64,000 bases of DNA from Deinococcus sp. JMULE3 (GTDB lineage Bacteria; Deinococcota; Deinococci; Deinococcales; Deinococcaceae): positions 142,001 to 206,000 of the forward strand of contig NZ_SGWE01000005.1 of the NCBI RefSeq assembly GCF_013337115.1, given 5' to 3'. Within the stretch, counting starts at the first letter, position 1, and each line of letters starts with the position of its first letter. The notes beneath the pieces are model-generated. The model had not been told where the DNA came from and ran no database searches. It worked only from the letters and a program-made list of their open reading frames with translations. Shown piece by piece: positions 7,656-15,823 of the stretch. A program made the position numbers and the translations under genes.

Positions 7656-9122
7656 TCACGCCTCCGGGTCCGGCGGTGACCATGTCCCGAGGGGGAAGGT
7701 CACGCGGAACACGGTGCCGTCCACGCCGGTCCGGTGGACGAACAGCGCGGCGCCGTGCCGACTGGCGATCAACTGCGCGATCGCGAGACCCAGGCCGGTG
7801 CCGCCACGCCGCTGCCGGGCGGGGTCGGCGCGGTAGAATCGGTCGAAGATATAGGGCAGGTCTGCGGGGGCGACGCCGCCGCCCTGGTCCTCGACGTCGA
7901 CCTGCACCGCGTCCCTCAGGGCCTGAGCGCGCAGGGTGACACGCGTGCCCCCGGGGCTGTACTTGACGGCGTTGTCGAGCAGGATCAGCAGGAGTTGCTG
8001 CAGCTGATCGCGGTGACCCGGCACGGTCAGCGGGTCATCCGGCGGGTCGAGGTGCAGGATCAGGTCGTGCGACGGGCTCAGTTTCTGCGCGTCCTGCACG
8101 GCGGCCTGCGCGACCCCGCGCAGGGACACGCCCCGCTGCGGGAGGGGCGCGTCCTGTTCCCGCTGGGCGAGCAGCAGCAGGTCCTCGATCATCCGGGTCA
8201 GCCGCCACGTCTCGCGGTCCATGTCGGCGATCACCTCGGCGCGCTCGTCGGGGTCCATCTGCGGGTACTGGCGCAGCAGGTCGAGGTTGCCGCGCAGGAC
8301 AGTCATCGGCGCGCGCAGTTCGTGACTGGCGTCCTCCACGAACCGCTGCTGGGACGCCCAGGCGCGCTGCAGGCGGCCGAGCATGTCGTTGAACGTGACG
8401 CTGAGCTGGCCCAGTTCGTCCGGCGGGCCGGGCTGCACGCGCTGCGTGAGGTCGCGGCTGCCGGCCACAGCCCGCGCGGCGCGGGTCAGCGCCGTCACGG
8501 GCCGCAGGACCGCCCCGGCCACCACCCAGGTGACGCCCAGGACGCCGGTGACCGTGCAGGTCAGCACGATCAGCAGGAGGCGGGTCGCGGCGCGGGCCGT
8601 GTCGTCCGCCCGCGCCAGCGGGGTCAGGGCCTCCACGTACCCGGCGGTCCGGTCTCCGCGCCGGAGCTGCACGACGTACCGTCGCCAGCGTTCCCCACCG
8701 GCGCCCAGGGTCCCGAAGGCCTGGCGGTCCCCCTCGATCTCGCGCGGGGCGAACCAGTCGGGCAGGGGAACGGCGTCCCAGAACGCGGCCCTGGCCGGGG
8801 TGAGCAGCGGCGCCCAGGGTGGCGTGACCGGCAGGCCCGGATCGTTCGGTGAACGCTGCGCGAGCGTGCCGTCCGGCGCGTAGCTGCGCAGCACGATCAC
8901 GATCCCGTCGCGGCTGGGCGGGGCGGTGTCGGCGTCCAGCGCGTACGACCGGCCCGAGCGGAGAATGCCGGATTCGACCAGTCGGGCGGTCGTGACGAGC
9001 ACCCGGTCGAGCGTCAGGAACTGCTCGCGGATCAGCGCCACGTACCCGGTGACGCTCAGGACCGTCAGGACGGCCGCGAACAGCGCGCCGTAGGCCAGGG
9101 TGAGGCGCAGGCGCAGCTTCAC
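7656..9122 (-). CDS. Two-component sensor histidine kinase
   Basis: A 488-residue membrane kinase. Order: transmembrane helix 1 (about 8-30), periplasmic sensor of about 150 residues, transmembrane helix 2 (about 180-205), HAMP (RPVTALTRAARAVAGSRDL), HisKA dimerisation helix with the phospho-acceptor in ASHELRAP (His267), then HATPase_c with N box DNAVKYSPGG, G1 DQGGGV and GGTGLGLAIAQLI. It follows the response regulator gene by 22 bases and would form an operon with it, but the regulator is interrupted by a transposon, so the pair is probably uncoupled or the kinase poorly transcribed here. The signal is unknown. Confidence 0.94.
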   Translation of the reverse strand: MKLRLRLTLAYGALFAAVLTVLSVTGYVALIREQFLTLDRVLVTTARLVESGILRSGRSYALDADTAPPSRDGIVIVLRSYAPDGTLAQRSPNDPGLPVTPPWAPLLTPARAAFWDAVPLPDWFAPREIEGDRQAFGTLGAGGERWRRYVVQLRRGDRTAGYVEALTPLARADDTARAATRLLLIVLTCTVTGVLGVTWVVAGAVLRPVTALTRAARAVAGSRDLTQRVQPGPPDELGQLSVTFNDMLGRLQRAWASQQRFVEDASHELRAPMTVLRGNLDLLRQYPQMDPDERAEVIADMDRETWRLTRMIEDLLLLAQREQDAPLPQRGVSLRGVAQAAVQDAQKLSPSHDLILHLDPPDDPLTVPGHRDQLQQLLLILLDNAVKYSPGGTRVTLRAQALRDAVQVDVEDQGGGVAPADLPYIFDRFYRADPARQRRGGTGLGLAIAQLIASRHGAALFVHRTGVDGTVFRVTFPLGTWSPPDPEA

Positions 9123-9144
9123 GCGCGGTCCCCGCAGGCGGCCT

Positions 9145-9237
9145 TCACGGGGCGCGCAGCACGTACCCGGCCCCGCGGACGGTGTGGATCAGCCGCTCGC
9201 CGCCGGACTGCTCGAGTTTCTGCCGCAGGACCTTCAC
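9145..9237 (-). pseudogene. Response regulator, 3' fragment (split by TnpB-type IS)
   Basis: Thirty codons plus TGA encode [10 protein letters not shown]...[13 protein letters not shown], the typical end of an OmpR/PhoB winged helix. It is the missing C-terminus of the regulator at 10664-11251. Joining base 9237 to base 10664 on the minus strand restores one open frame across [12 protein letters not shown], giving a normal 226-residue regulator. Confidence 0.93.
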
Positions 9238-9250
9238 CGAGAAGCTCCGG

Positions 9251-9281
<31 letters not shown>

Positions 9282-9340
9282 CCGGAGTGCCGCCCATAGG
9301 CGGCCTTGCTGTTCATACCAGAATGGTCTAGTCTTTTTAC

Positions 9341-10648
9341 GTGAAAGCTACGCTGACCGCCAAGCTGAAGCTGCACCACACCAGGGAGCAAAAAGCTGCC
9401 CTGGACGCGGTGACGCTGGCCTACCGGGACGCGCTGAACTACACCTCACACCAGGCGTTCGAGATGAACAAAACCTCCAACGCCGCCATGATTCAGAAAG
9501 AGGTCTACGCTACCCTCCGAGAACGCTTCGGGCTCGGTGCTCAGATGGCCTGCTCGGTCCCCCGGAAGGTCGCAGCCGTCTACAAGACCCTCTGGACCCG
9601 CGTCAAACAGGCCGCCGCAAAGCGGGCAGCGAACCCCAAAGCCCGCCGGTACAAGGGACTTGACCACGCACCGAAGTTCGTGAGCCGTACGCTGTCCTAC
9701 CAGTACGGGCGTGACTACTCCTTCAAGACCGGCCAGCAGGTCAGCATTTCCACGCTGGCGGGCCGTCTGGTGCTGCCTTACGAGGGCTACCGGAAGCATC
9801 TGGACTGGATCGCTGATGGTGCCCAGATCGGCGCCGCACAACTCTGGTATGACAAGCGGAAGCAGCAGTATTTCCTGCTCGTCGCGTTGGAGATCGAACT
9901 TCCAGACCCTGAACCCGTGACACACCAGCAGGTGGTGGGCGTGGACGTGGGGATGCGGTATTTCGCGGTCGCATCGAATCTCTCAGGGAAAGCGTTCTTC
10001 AAGTCGGGGAAGGAAACGCTCCGCATGGCGGAGCGTTTCCAGAAGGCCCGCAAGTCGCTTCAGCAGAAAGGCACCCGTTCCGCAGTCCGCCGTCTGGTGG
10101 CGCTGTCGGGAAGGGAAAGACGGTTCATTGCTGACGTCAACTCTTCTCTCGCTTCTGCAATTCTCAAGACCTACCCCCATGCCTTGATCGGTGTCGAGGA
10201 ACTGACCGGAGTTCGTGACCGTACCGAAAGACGCTCGCGCTCCACCAGTTCCGAAAAGACCCGTAAGGCCAATCGTCGCCGTGCGAGGTGGAGTTACGCC
10301 GAGTTGCTGGGGTTCCTGGCGTACAAGGCGCCGCTCCTGGGCAGTACGGTGGTGAAGGTGGACGCGCACTACACCTCGCAGACCTGCCCGAAGTGTGGGC
10401 ATTGCAGCCGCGACAACCGCCCACGGAAGGGGTTGGTGTTCGTCTGTGAAGGGTGCGGGTACCAGTTGCACGCGGATCTGGTGGGGGCCAGGAATGTGGG
10501 ACTCAGGGCATTGCTTGTCCGGCAGGACTGGATGAGCACGGGGCGGTTGTCATGCGCCCCTGATGTGTCGGACGCTGAAACCAAAGCGGCTCGCCTTTCG
10601 AGGTACGCCGAGTTGCGGTGGAGTCCAGACACAAGCCCCCGCCTTTAG
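9341..10648 (+). CDS. tnpB: RNA-guided endonuclease TnpB
   Basis: A 435-residue OrfB/TnpB protein. The N-terminal part starts MKATLTAKLKLHHTREQKAAL. The RuvC catalytic triad is complete: Asp202 in VVGVDVGMRYF, Glu286 in LIGVEELTG, Asp379 in LHADLVGARNVG. A four-Cys zinc site lies between the last two (CPKC at 349/352, CEGC at 369/372). In known systems TnpB uses a right-end RNA to cut DNA next to the TAM and helps keep the transposon at its site. The start is GTG 9341; the stop TAG lies inside the right-end hairpin. All key residues are present, so it is probably active. It is opposite in strand to the host gene. Confidence 0.95.
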   Translation: MKATLTAKLKLHHTREQKAALDAVTLAYRDALNYTSHQAFEMNKTSNAAMIQKEVYATLRERFGLGAQMACSVPRKVAAVYKTLWTRVKQAAAKRAANPKARRYKGLDHAPKFVSRTLSYQYGRDYSFKTGQQVSISTLAGRLVLPYEGYRKHLDWIADGAQIGAAQLWYDKRKQQYFLLVALEIELPDPEPVTHQQVVGVDVGMRYFAVASNLSGKAFFKSGKETLRMAERFQKARKSLQQKGTRSAVRRLVALSGRERRFIADVNSSLASAILKTYPHALIGVEELTGVRDRTERRSRSTSSEKTRKANRRRARWSYAELLGFLAYKAPLLGSTVVKVDAHYTSQTCPKCGHCSRDNRPRKGLVFVCEGCGYQLHADLVGARNVGLRALLVRQDWMSTGRLSCAPDVSDAETKAARLSRYAELRWSPDTSPRL

Positions 10649-10656
10649 GCGTGGGG
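10636..10656 (+). ncRNA. Right-end hairpin, likely 3' scaffold of the TnpB guide RNA
   Basis: CCCCCGCC, loop TTTA, GGCGTGGGG at the element's right end, overlapping the tnpB stop. In studied IS605-type elements the guide RNA runs from the end of tnpB through this end, and the guide is the flanking DNA. Here the guide would be the bases from 10664 (GTACGTCTCGACGGTGCTGG). RNA limits are inferred, only the hairpin is seen. Confidence 0.6.
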
Positions 10657-10663
10657 TCATGAC

Positions 10664-11251
10664 GTACGTCTCGACGGTGCTGGGGTCACCCAGGAACGTG
10701 TCTCCCCACGCCCGGTCCAGCAGCACCGACTTGGACAGCACATGTCCGGGGGAGGTCATGAACACCTGCAGCACCCGGAATTCCTGCGCGGTGAGGGTCA
10801 CGTCGGCCCCTCCGCGCGTCACGCGGTGCTGGGTGGGGTAGAGGGTCACGTCGGCCACGCTGAGCGACTGTGGGGTGTCCTGCGCGCGGCGGCGCAGGTG
10901 CGCGCGGACCCGCGCAGTCAGGACGTCCATCGGGAAGGGTTTGGTGACGTAGTCGTCCGCGCCGGCGCTGAACCCGTCGATCTGATGTTCGGGGTACGTG
11001 CGGGCCGTCAGCAGGATGACCGGCGTGTCGCGGCCCTGTTCACGCAGGGCGCGGACGACGTTCAGGCCGGACAGTCCGGGCAGCATGACGTCCAGCAGGA
11101 TCAGGTCGGGCGCGCCGGTCAGGGCGGCGTCCAGGCCGGCCGGGCCGTCCTCGGCGACGCCGACGTCGAAGCCCTCGAAGGTCAGTCCTCGCTGCAGCAG
11201 GCGCCGGATGCCGGGATCGTCCTCTATCACGAGGATGTTCGGTCTGCTCAC
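10664..11251 (-). pseudogene. OmpR-family response regulator, 5' part (split by TnpB-type IS)
   Basis: Codons 1-196 of a DNA-binding response regulator: receiver domain (about 1-120) with acidic pair Asp11/Asp12, phospho-acceptor Asp54 (LILLDVMLPGL) and Lys in TKPF, then winged helix from about 130, cut in the recognition helix after VETY. In the present DNA the frame runs on into the IS for another 37 codons (to 10550), giving a 233-residue hybrid lacking the end of the recognition helix and the wing. The receiver is intact, so the product might still accept phosphate from the kinase at 7656-9122 but probably cannot bind DNA normally. Confidence 0.93.
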
Positions 11252-11314
11252 GCCCGCAGTGTAGCGGGGGGGGTCTTCAGCTGCCCTCCAGTTTCGGCGC
11301 GTACGCTGCGCCTC

Positions 11315-11836
11315 ATGAACGATTCACTTCGCGCCACGGCCCTGCGGGGCCTGCCCGTCTGGCAGGGTGCCGAGCAGATCGGCACCCTGGGCGGCCTCGT
11401 GTACGATCACGCCGCGCGCCGCGTGCGGGGCTTCACGGTCCTCAGCGGTGAACGCACCCTGAACGTCTGGTGGGCGGACACCGACGGGCTGACCCGGCAG
11501 GCCCTGCACGTCCGCGCCGGGATTCCCCTGAGTCACCTGTGGCACGGTCTGGGCAGCGTGGCCCGGCGGCCCGTGGATACGCTCACGGTGCGCCTGCCGG
11601 ACGGGGCGGGCACCCTGTTCGTGCTCGACGCGTTTCTCGACCCGATGACCGAGCGGATCGTGGCGTACGAGGTGGGTGCCCTGCCGCGCGCAGCGGCCCG
11701 GCGGCCGGGCATGAGAATCCCGGCGTCGGATCTGGCGTGGACGGGGCAGGAGTTCCAGCCGCTCGGATCGGCCATTCCGGTCCTGAGGGCCGTGCAGGCC
11801 ACCCTGGACGCGTCGGTGATGCTGCGCGCCCCCTGA
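11315..11836 (+). CDS. PRC-barrel domain protein
   Basis: A 173-residue soluble protein with two PRC-barrel-like halves: MNDSLRATALRGLPVWQGAEQIGTLGGLVYDHAARRVRGFTV near the start, and a second half around TLFVLDAFLDPMTERIVAYEV. PRC barrels are small beta domains found in RNA-processing, photosynthetic and stress proteins; the specific role here is unknown. It is divergent from the response regulator, with 63 bases between the starts, so they may share a control region. Its stop codon overlaps the left end of the repeat at 11836-12026. ATG 11315 was chosen because the upstream extension of the frame only reads antisense to the regulator. Confidence 0.85.
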   Translation: MNDSLRATALRGLPVWQGAEQIGTLGGLVYDHAARRVRGFTVLSGERTLNVWWADTDGLTRQALHVRAGIPLSHLWHGLGSVARRPVDTLTVRLPDGAGTLFVLDAFLDPMTERIVAYEVGALPRAAARRPGMRIPASDLAWTGQEFQPLGSAIPVLRAVQATLDASVMLRAP

Positions 11837-12026
11837 TACGGGATGAAATTGACTTGCTTCCAACGTGATTGCCTTCCGTTGTCCCCTCTCCCCCTGTGGG
11901 ACTCGGAGAGCTGCGGAGCAGAGAGGGAGGGACTCGCAGAGCTGCGGAGCAGTGGAGCGAAGCGACGGAAGGGTGAGGGGGCCACCGGGCGACTCCGGAT
12001 GATCTGGAATCACTTGAATCCCGTAT
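11836..12026. repeat. About 190-bp non-coding element with 9-bp terminal inverted repeats
   Basis: ATACGGGAT at 11836-11844 and ATCCCGTAT at 12018-12026 are perfect inverted ends. Inside is a direct repeat around GAGCTGCGGAGCAG (near 11910 and 11940) and partly self-complementary flanks (CCCTCTCCCCCTG against GTGAGGGGGCC). It has no coding look. It resembles a MITE or the small non-coding repeats known in Deinococcus; copy number cannot be judged here. Confidence 0.65.
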
Positions 12027-12050
12027 GACGCGGCGTGGAGCCGTGCGAAT

Positions 12051-12096
12051 GAACAAGGAGGCGACGGGAACATGGATTCCCGTCGCCTCCTTGTTC
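12051..12096. terminator. Perfect 20-bp hairpin downstream of the metal ABC operon
   Basis: Arms 12051-12070 and 12077-12096 are perfectly complementary over 20 bases with a six-base loop (CATGGA). It lies 97 bases after the stop of the minus-strand permease. There is no T-run on either side, so it may act as an mRNA-stabilising structure as well as, or instead of, a terminator. Confidence 0.7.
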
Positions 12097-12192
12097 TGCT
12101 GTGCAGGTGTTCCAGCGTCCTGCGGGGCAGCGGTCACTCGCCCTGGTGCGGGGCGTTCCAGGTCCGCGAACGCCCGCGTCAGGGCGCCTGCT

Positions 12193-13068
12193 TCAGCCCT
12201 GCAGTTCGGCCTGCCGTTCGCGCTGCTGCTGGCGGCGGCGGGCCAGCTGGCCGTGTTTCGGGGCGAACAGGAACGCCAGGCCGAACAGGACGCTCTGCGT
12301 CAGCACGATGCAGGCGCCGGTCGCGCCGTCCAGGAAGTAGCTGGCGTACGTGCCGATCAGGCTGGACAGCACGCCGGCCGTGACGGCCAGGATCATCATG
12401 CGGCTGAAACGGTCGGTGAGCAGGTACGCGGTCGCGCCGGGCGTGATGAGCATCGCGACGACCAGGATCACGCCGACGGTCTGCAGGGCGCTGACGATGG
12501 TCAGGGCCAGGATGACCAGCAGCGCGCCGTACAGCAGGCCCGTGTTCAGGCCGATGGAGCGGGCGTGCGTGGCGTCGAACACGTACAGCAGCAGGTCGCG
12601 CCGCAGGATCAGGATGGCGCCCAGGGCGACGGCGCCCGCGATGACGGTCTGCCACAGGTCGGCGTCGCTGATGCCGAGCACGTCCCCGAACAGGATGTGC
12701 GAGAGGTGCACGTCGCTGGACACGCGGGAGATCATCACGAGGCCCAGGGAGAACAGCGCGGTGAACACCACGCCGATCACGGTGTCCTCCTTGACGCGGG
12801 AGCGGGACTGGATGAAGCCGATCGCGCCGACGCTGAGCAGCCCGAACACGAAGGCACCCACGACGAACGGCAGGTTCAGCAGGTACGCGAGGACCACGCC
12901 GGGGAGCACGGCGTGCGATACGGCGTCGCCCATCAGGGACCAGCCCTTGAGGGTGATGAAGCACGACAGGACCGCGCACACGGCGCCGACGAGCGCGGAG
13001 ACGAGCAGGGCGCGCAGCATGAAGTCGTACCCGAGTGGCGCGAGCAGGGCGGGGAGCACGGCGTCCAT
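12193..13068 (-). CDS. Metal ABC transporter permease (Mn/Zn, MntB/ZnuB family)
   Basis: A 291-residue integral membrane protein of the ABC-3 family with about eight hydrophobic segments. Typical text is VSALVGAVCAVLSCFITLKGWSLMGDAVSHAVLPGV and FDATHARSIGLNTGLLYGAL. It forms the channel for Mn2+ or Zn2+ import with the ATPase and binding protein upstream. Its ATG (13068) overlaps the ATPase TGA by one base (ATGA arrangement), so translation is coupled. The C-terminus is hydrophilic and basic (KHGQLARRRQQQRERQ). Mn is favoured over Zn because the operon has a DtxR/MntR-like box, but the metal is not settled by sequence. Confidence 0.93.
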   Translation of the reverse strand: MDAVLPALLAPLGYDFMLRALLVSALVGAVCAVLSCFITLKGWSLMGDAVSHAVLPGVVLAYLLNLPFVVGAFVFGLLSVGAIGFIQSRSRVKEDTVIGVVFTALFSLGLVMISRVSSDVHLSHILFGDVLGISDADLWQTVIAGAVALGAILILRRDLLLYVFDATHARSIGLNTGLLYGALLVILALTIVSALQTVGVILVVAMLITPGATAYLLTDRFSRMMILAVTAGVLSSLIGTYASYFLDGATGACIVLTQSVLFGLAFLFAPKHGQLARRRQQQRERQAELQG

Positions 13069-13835
13069 CAGCGGACCTCCTGGGGAATGCGGGCGGGGTC
13101 GTGCAGCGGCGAGCGGCCCCCGAAGGTCAGGGCGAGGTTCGGGGCCGTGAGGACCTGCGCGGTGGGTCCGACCGTCAGGACGGTGCGGTCGGCGATCAGG
13201 GCGACGTCGTCGCAGAAGGTCTCCAGCGTGCCGAGGTCGTGGGTGCTGACGAGGACGCTGCGGCCCCCGCCCGCGAGGTCGCTGAGCAGGGTGGTGATGG
13301 CCTCGCTGGTGCCGACGTCCACGCCGCCGAAGGGTTCGTCGAGCAGCAGCAGCCGGGCGTCCTGCGCCAGCGCGCGGGCCAGGAACGCGCGTTTGCGCTG
13401 CCCGCCGGACAGTTCCCCGATCTGCCGCTCGGCGAAGTCGGTCATGGCGACGCGGTCCAGGGCGTCCTGCACGGCGGCCCTGTCAGCCGCCGAGGGGCGG
13501 CGCAGGAGGCCCATGCGGCCCTGGCGGCCCATGGTGACCACGTCGCGCACGCTGACGGGGAAGTCCCAGTCGACCGCCTCGGCCTGCGGGACGTACGCGA
13601 TCCACCCGGCCTTCTGCGCGTGCCGGACCGCGTGCCCGAATACCTGCACCTGACCGGACAGCGGGGGCAGGAAGCCCATGATGGTCTTGAACAGCGTGCT
13701 CTTCCCGGCGCCGTTCATGCCGACCAGTCCGCAGATGCGGCCGGGTTGCAGGCTCAGGGTGGCGCGGCGCAGCGCGAGGCGGCCGCCGCCGTACGCGACG
13801 CTGACGTCCTGCACGTCCAGCGCGGGGGCGTTCAC
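13068..13835 (-). CDS. Metal ABC transporter ATP-binding protein
   Basis: A 255-residue ABC ATPase powering the metal importer. Walker A GMNGAGKSTLF (about residue 40), Q-loop PQAE, signature LSGGQRKR, Walker B LLLLDEPFGGVD and switch His in STHDLG are all present. The start is GTG 13835, whose GTGA overlaps the stop of the binding-protein gene by four bases; the stop overlaps the permease ATG. The tail carries an extension ending FGGRSPLHDPARIPQEVR. Gene order binding protein-ATPase-permease on the minus strand matches mntABC/znuACB-type operons. Confidence 0.94.
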   Translation of the reverse strand: MNAPALDVQDVSVAYGGGRLALRRATLSLQPGRICGLVGMNGAGKSTLFKTIMGFLPPLSGQVQVFGHAVRHAQKAGWIAYVPQAEAVDWDFPVSVRDVVTMGRQGRMGLLRRPSAADRAAVQDALDRVAMTDFAERQIGELSGGQRKRAFLARALAQDARLLLLDEPFGGVDVGTSEAITTLLSDLAGGGRSVLVSTHDLGTLETFCDDVALIADRTVLTVGPTAQVLTAPNLALTFGGRSPLHDPARIPQEVR

Positions 13836-14746
13836 GGCTGGCCGCCGGTCAGGCCCGCGAGGATGGTGTCGGCGTCGCGACGCAGCAGGTCCAGATAGGT
13901 GGGCACCTCGTCGGAGAGGGAGTCGACGTGCAGCGCCCCGGCGTAGCGCGCGCCGGATTCGCGGGCGACCTGCCGCATGCCCTTGTCGGAGACGGTGCTC
14001 TCGCAGAACACGGCGGGGACGCCCTGGGCGCGCACGGCGTCGATCACGGCGCGGATCTGCCTCGGCGTGCCCTGGCCTTCCTCGGCGTTGACGGGCCAGA
14101 GGTACAGTTCCTTCAGGCCGTAGTCGCGGGCGAGGTAGCTGAACGCGCCCTCGCAGGTGACCAGCGCGCGCCGTTCGGGGGGCAGCTGGCCCAGTTGCGT
14201 GGCGAGCTGCTGGTCGACCTCGCGGATCTGCTGCGCGTACGCGTCGGCGTTCGCGCGGTAGGTGTCGGCCCCGGCCGGGTCGAGGTCGCTCAGGGCGCGG
14301 CGGATGTTCTCGACGTAGATCAGGGCGTTTTTCGGGGACATCCAGGCGTGCGGGTTGGGTTTGCCCGCGTACGCGTCCGCAGCGATGTCCACGGGCTGGA
14401 CGCCGTCGGTGAGGGTGACGGTGGGCGCGTCGATGTCGCGCGTGAAGCGGGTGAACCAGCGTTCGAGGTTCAGGCCGTTGTTGAGGATCAGGTCGGCGTC
14501 CTGCGCGCGGATCAGGTCGCTGGGGGTGGGCTGGTAGCCGTGGATCTCCGCGCCGGGTTTCGTGATGGACACGACCTCGGCGCGGTCCCCGGCGACGGCG
14601 CGGGTCATGTCGGCCAGGATCGTGAAGGTGGTCAGGACGGTGGGCCGTCCGGTCGTGTCCGCGCTCTGGCGGGGCGGGTCGGCGCGGCAGCCGCTCAGGA
14701 GACCGGCCACGCACAGCAGGGCGGCGGGGAGCAGAGGTCGAATCAT
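13832..14746 (-). CDS. Metal-binding lipoprotein of ABC transporter (ZnuA/MntA/PsaA family)
   Basis: A 304-residue surface lipoprotein that captures Mn2+ or Zn2+. The lipobox LLSGC places the lipid-modified Cys near residue 20. The TroA-type fold is seen in TFTILADMTRAVAGDRAEVVSITKPGAEIHGYQPTPSDL (first His ligand), NPHAWMSP (second His), CEGAFSYLARDYG and the late acidic ligand near HVDSLSD. It lacks the long His-rich loop usual in ZnuA, which leans toward Mn. It is the first gene of the operon; its ATG at 14746 lies 11 bases from a perfect palindrome likely to be a metalloregulator site. Confidence 0.93.
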   Translation of the reverse strand: MIRPLLPAALLCVAGLLSGCRADPPRQSADTTGRPTVLTTFTILADMTRAVAGDRAEVVSITKPGAEIHGYQPTPSDLIRAQDADLILNNGLNLERWFTRFTRDIDAPTVTLTDGVQPVDIAADAYAGKPNPHAWMSPKNALIYVENIRRALSDLDPAGADTYRANADAYAQQIREVDQQLATQLGQLPPERRALVTCEGAFSYLARDYGLKELYLWPVNAEEGQGTPRQIRAVIDAVRAQGVPAVFCESTVSDKGMRQVARESGARYAGALHVDSLSDEVPTYLDLLRRDADTILAGLTGGQP

Positions 14747-14757
14747 GATTTAGTCTT

Positions 14758-14777
14758 ACCTAAAATATTTTTTAGGT
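14758..14777. promoter_or_regulatory. Palindromic metal-box-like operator of the metal ABC operon
   Basis: ACCTAAAA (14758-14765), four-base spacer, TTTTAGGT (14770-14777): a perfect 8-bp inverted repeat only 11 bases before the binding-protein ATG. The TTAGGT half-site is like DtxR/MntR family boxes. Repression under metal repletion is inferred. The site also lies about 105 bases before the divergent MscS gene. Confidence 0.75.
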
Positions 14778-14881
14778 CAACTGCCTCGGGGGTGCTGCGC
14801 CGTCCCTCCCCCTCCGAACATGCAGAAACCCGACAGCCTCCCCACACGAGCGCCCACGCCACCGTCCATACAGTGCAGGCA

Positions 14882-15823
14882 ATGGCGTGGCAACTCGAAC
14901 CGATCCTGACCCGATTCCAGACCCTCACGCAGAGCCTGCTGGCCAGCCTGCCGAACGTCGCCCTGGGCCTCGTGCTGTTCGCGCTGTTCTGGTTCATCTC
15001 CGGGCTCGCGCGGCGCTCGGTGCAGGCCCTGGCCGCGCGGGCCGGACAACCCGCCGGGATCGCCCGCGTGTTCGGCCGACTGGCCGCCTGGGTGATCCTC
15101 ACGCTGGGCGCCCTGGTCGGCCTGACCGTGATCTTCCCGACCCTGACGGCCGCGTCGCTGTTCGGCGCGCTGGGCGTCAGCGGCGTCGCCATCGGCTTCG
15201 CGTTCAAGGACATCTTCCAGAACCTGCTGGCCGGCCTGCTGATCCTGATCACGCGGCCCTTCCGTATCGGCGACCAGATCGTCAGCGGTGACCACGAGGG
15301 CACCGTGGAGGACATCCAGGTCCGCGCGACCCTGCTGCGCACCTACGACAACCGCCGGGTCGTCATCCCGAACAGCGAGCTGTACACCAACCGCGTGATC
15401 GTGAACACCGCCTACGACCGGCGCCGCCTGTCCGTCACCGTCGGCATCGGGTACGGCGACGACATCGCGCAGGCCAAACGCATCATCCTGGACACGCTGG
15501 ACGGCATTGAGGACATCCGCCGCGACCCGGCCCCGACCGTCCTCGTGCGGGAACTCGCGGACTTCAGCGTGAACCTCGACGTGCGCTTCTGGATCGACCC
15601 GCCCATCCGCCGCGAGGCCGTCGAGGCGCAGGACCACGTCCTGGAAGCCCTGAAACCGGCCCTGATCGCCGCCGGGATCGACCTGCCCCTCCCCACCCAG
15701 CAGGTGCTGTTCCACGACCAGACCGAGGACACCGACGGCGACCGCACCCGCCAGCGCGAGGGCTGGCCCGCCCGCAACGACAACGCCAGACCACGCGCCG
15801 CGACCCCGCCAGAGACCCCATGA
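14882..15823 (+). CDS. Small-conductance mechanosensitive channel, MscS family
   Basis: A 313-residue membrane channel that releases solutes on hypo-osmotic shock. Three hydrophobic segments precede the conserved pore helix and beta domain: LFGALGVSGVAIGFAFKDIFQNLLAGLLIL, then TRPFRIGDQI, GTVEDIQVRATLLRTYDNRRVVIPNSELY. These are MscS hallmarks. The C-terminus (from about 280) is hydrophilic and low in complexity. The start ATG 14882 is the first good Met before the helix; the same frame is open far upstream but only antisense to the metal operon. Its stop overlaps the next gene's ATG (ATGA), so it is co-translated with the DUF2254 protein. Confidence 0.92.
   Translation: MAWQLEPILTRFQTLTQSLLASLPNVALGLVLFALFWFISGLARRSVQALAARAGQPAGIARVFGRLAAWVILTLGALVGLTVIFPTLTAASLFGALGVSGVAIGFAFKDIFQNLLAGLLILITRPFRIGDQIVSGDHEGTVEDIQVRATLLRTYDNRRVVIPNSELYTNRVIVNTAYDRRRLSVTVGIGYGDDIAQAKRIILDTLDGIEDIRRDPAPTVLVRELADFSVNLDVRFWIDPPIRREAVEAQDHVLEALKPALIAAGIDLPLPTQQVLFHDQTEDTDGDRTRQREGWPARNDNARPRAATPPETP

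Noticed and set aside
9341..10648. Miniature Cas12 effector
   Set aside because: RuvC and zinc motifs fit TnpB; there is no CRISPR array, and IS ends flank the gene.
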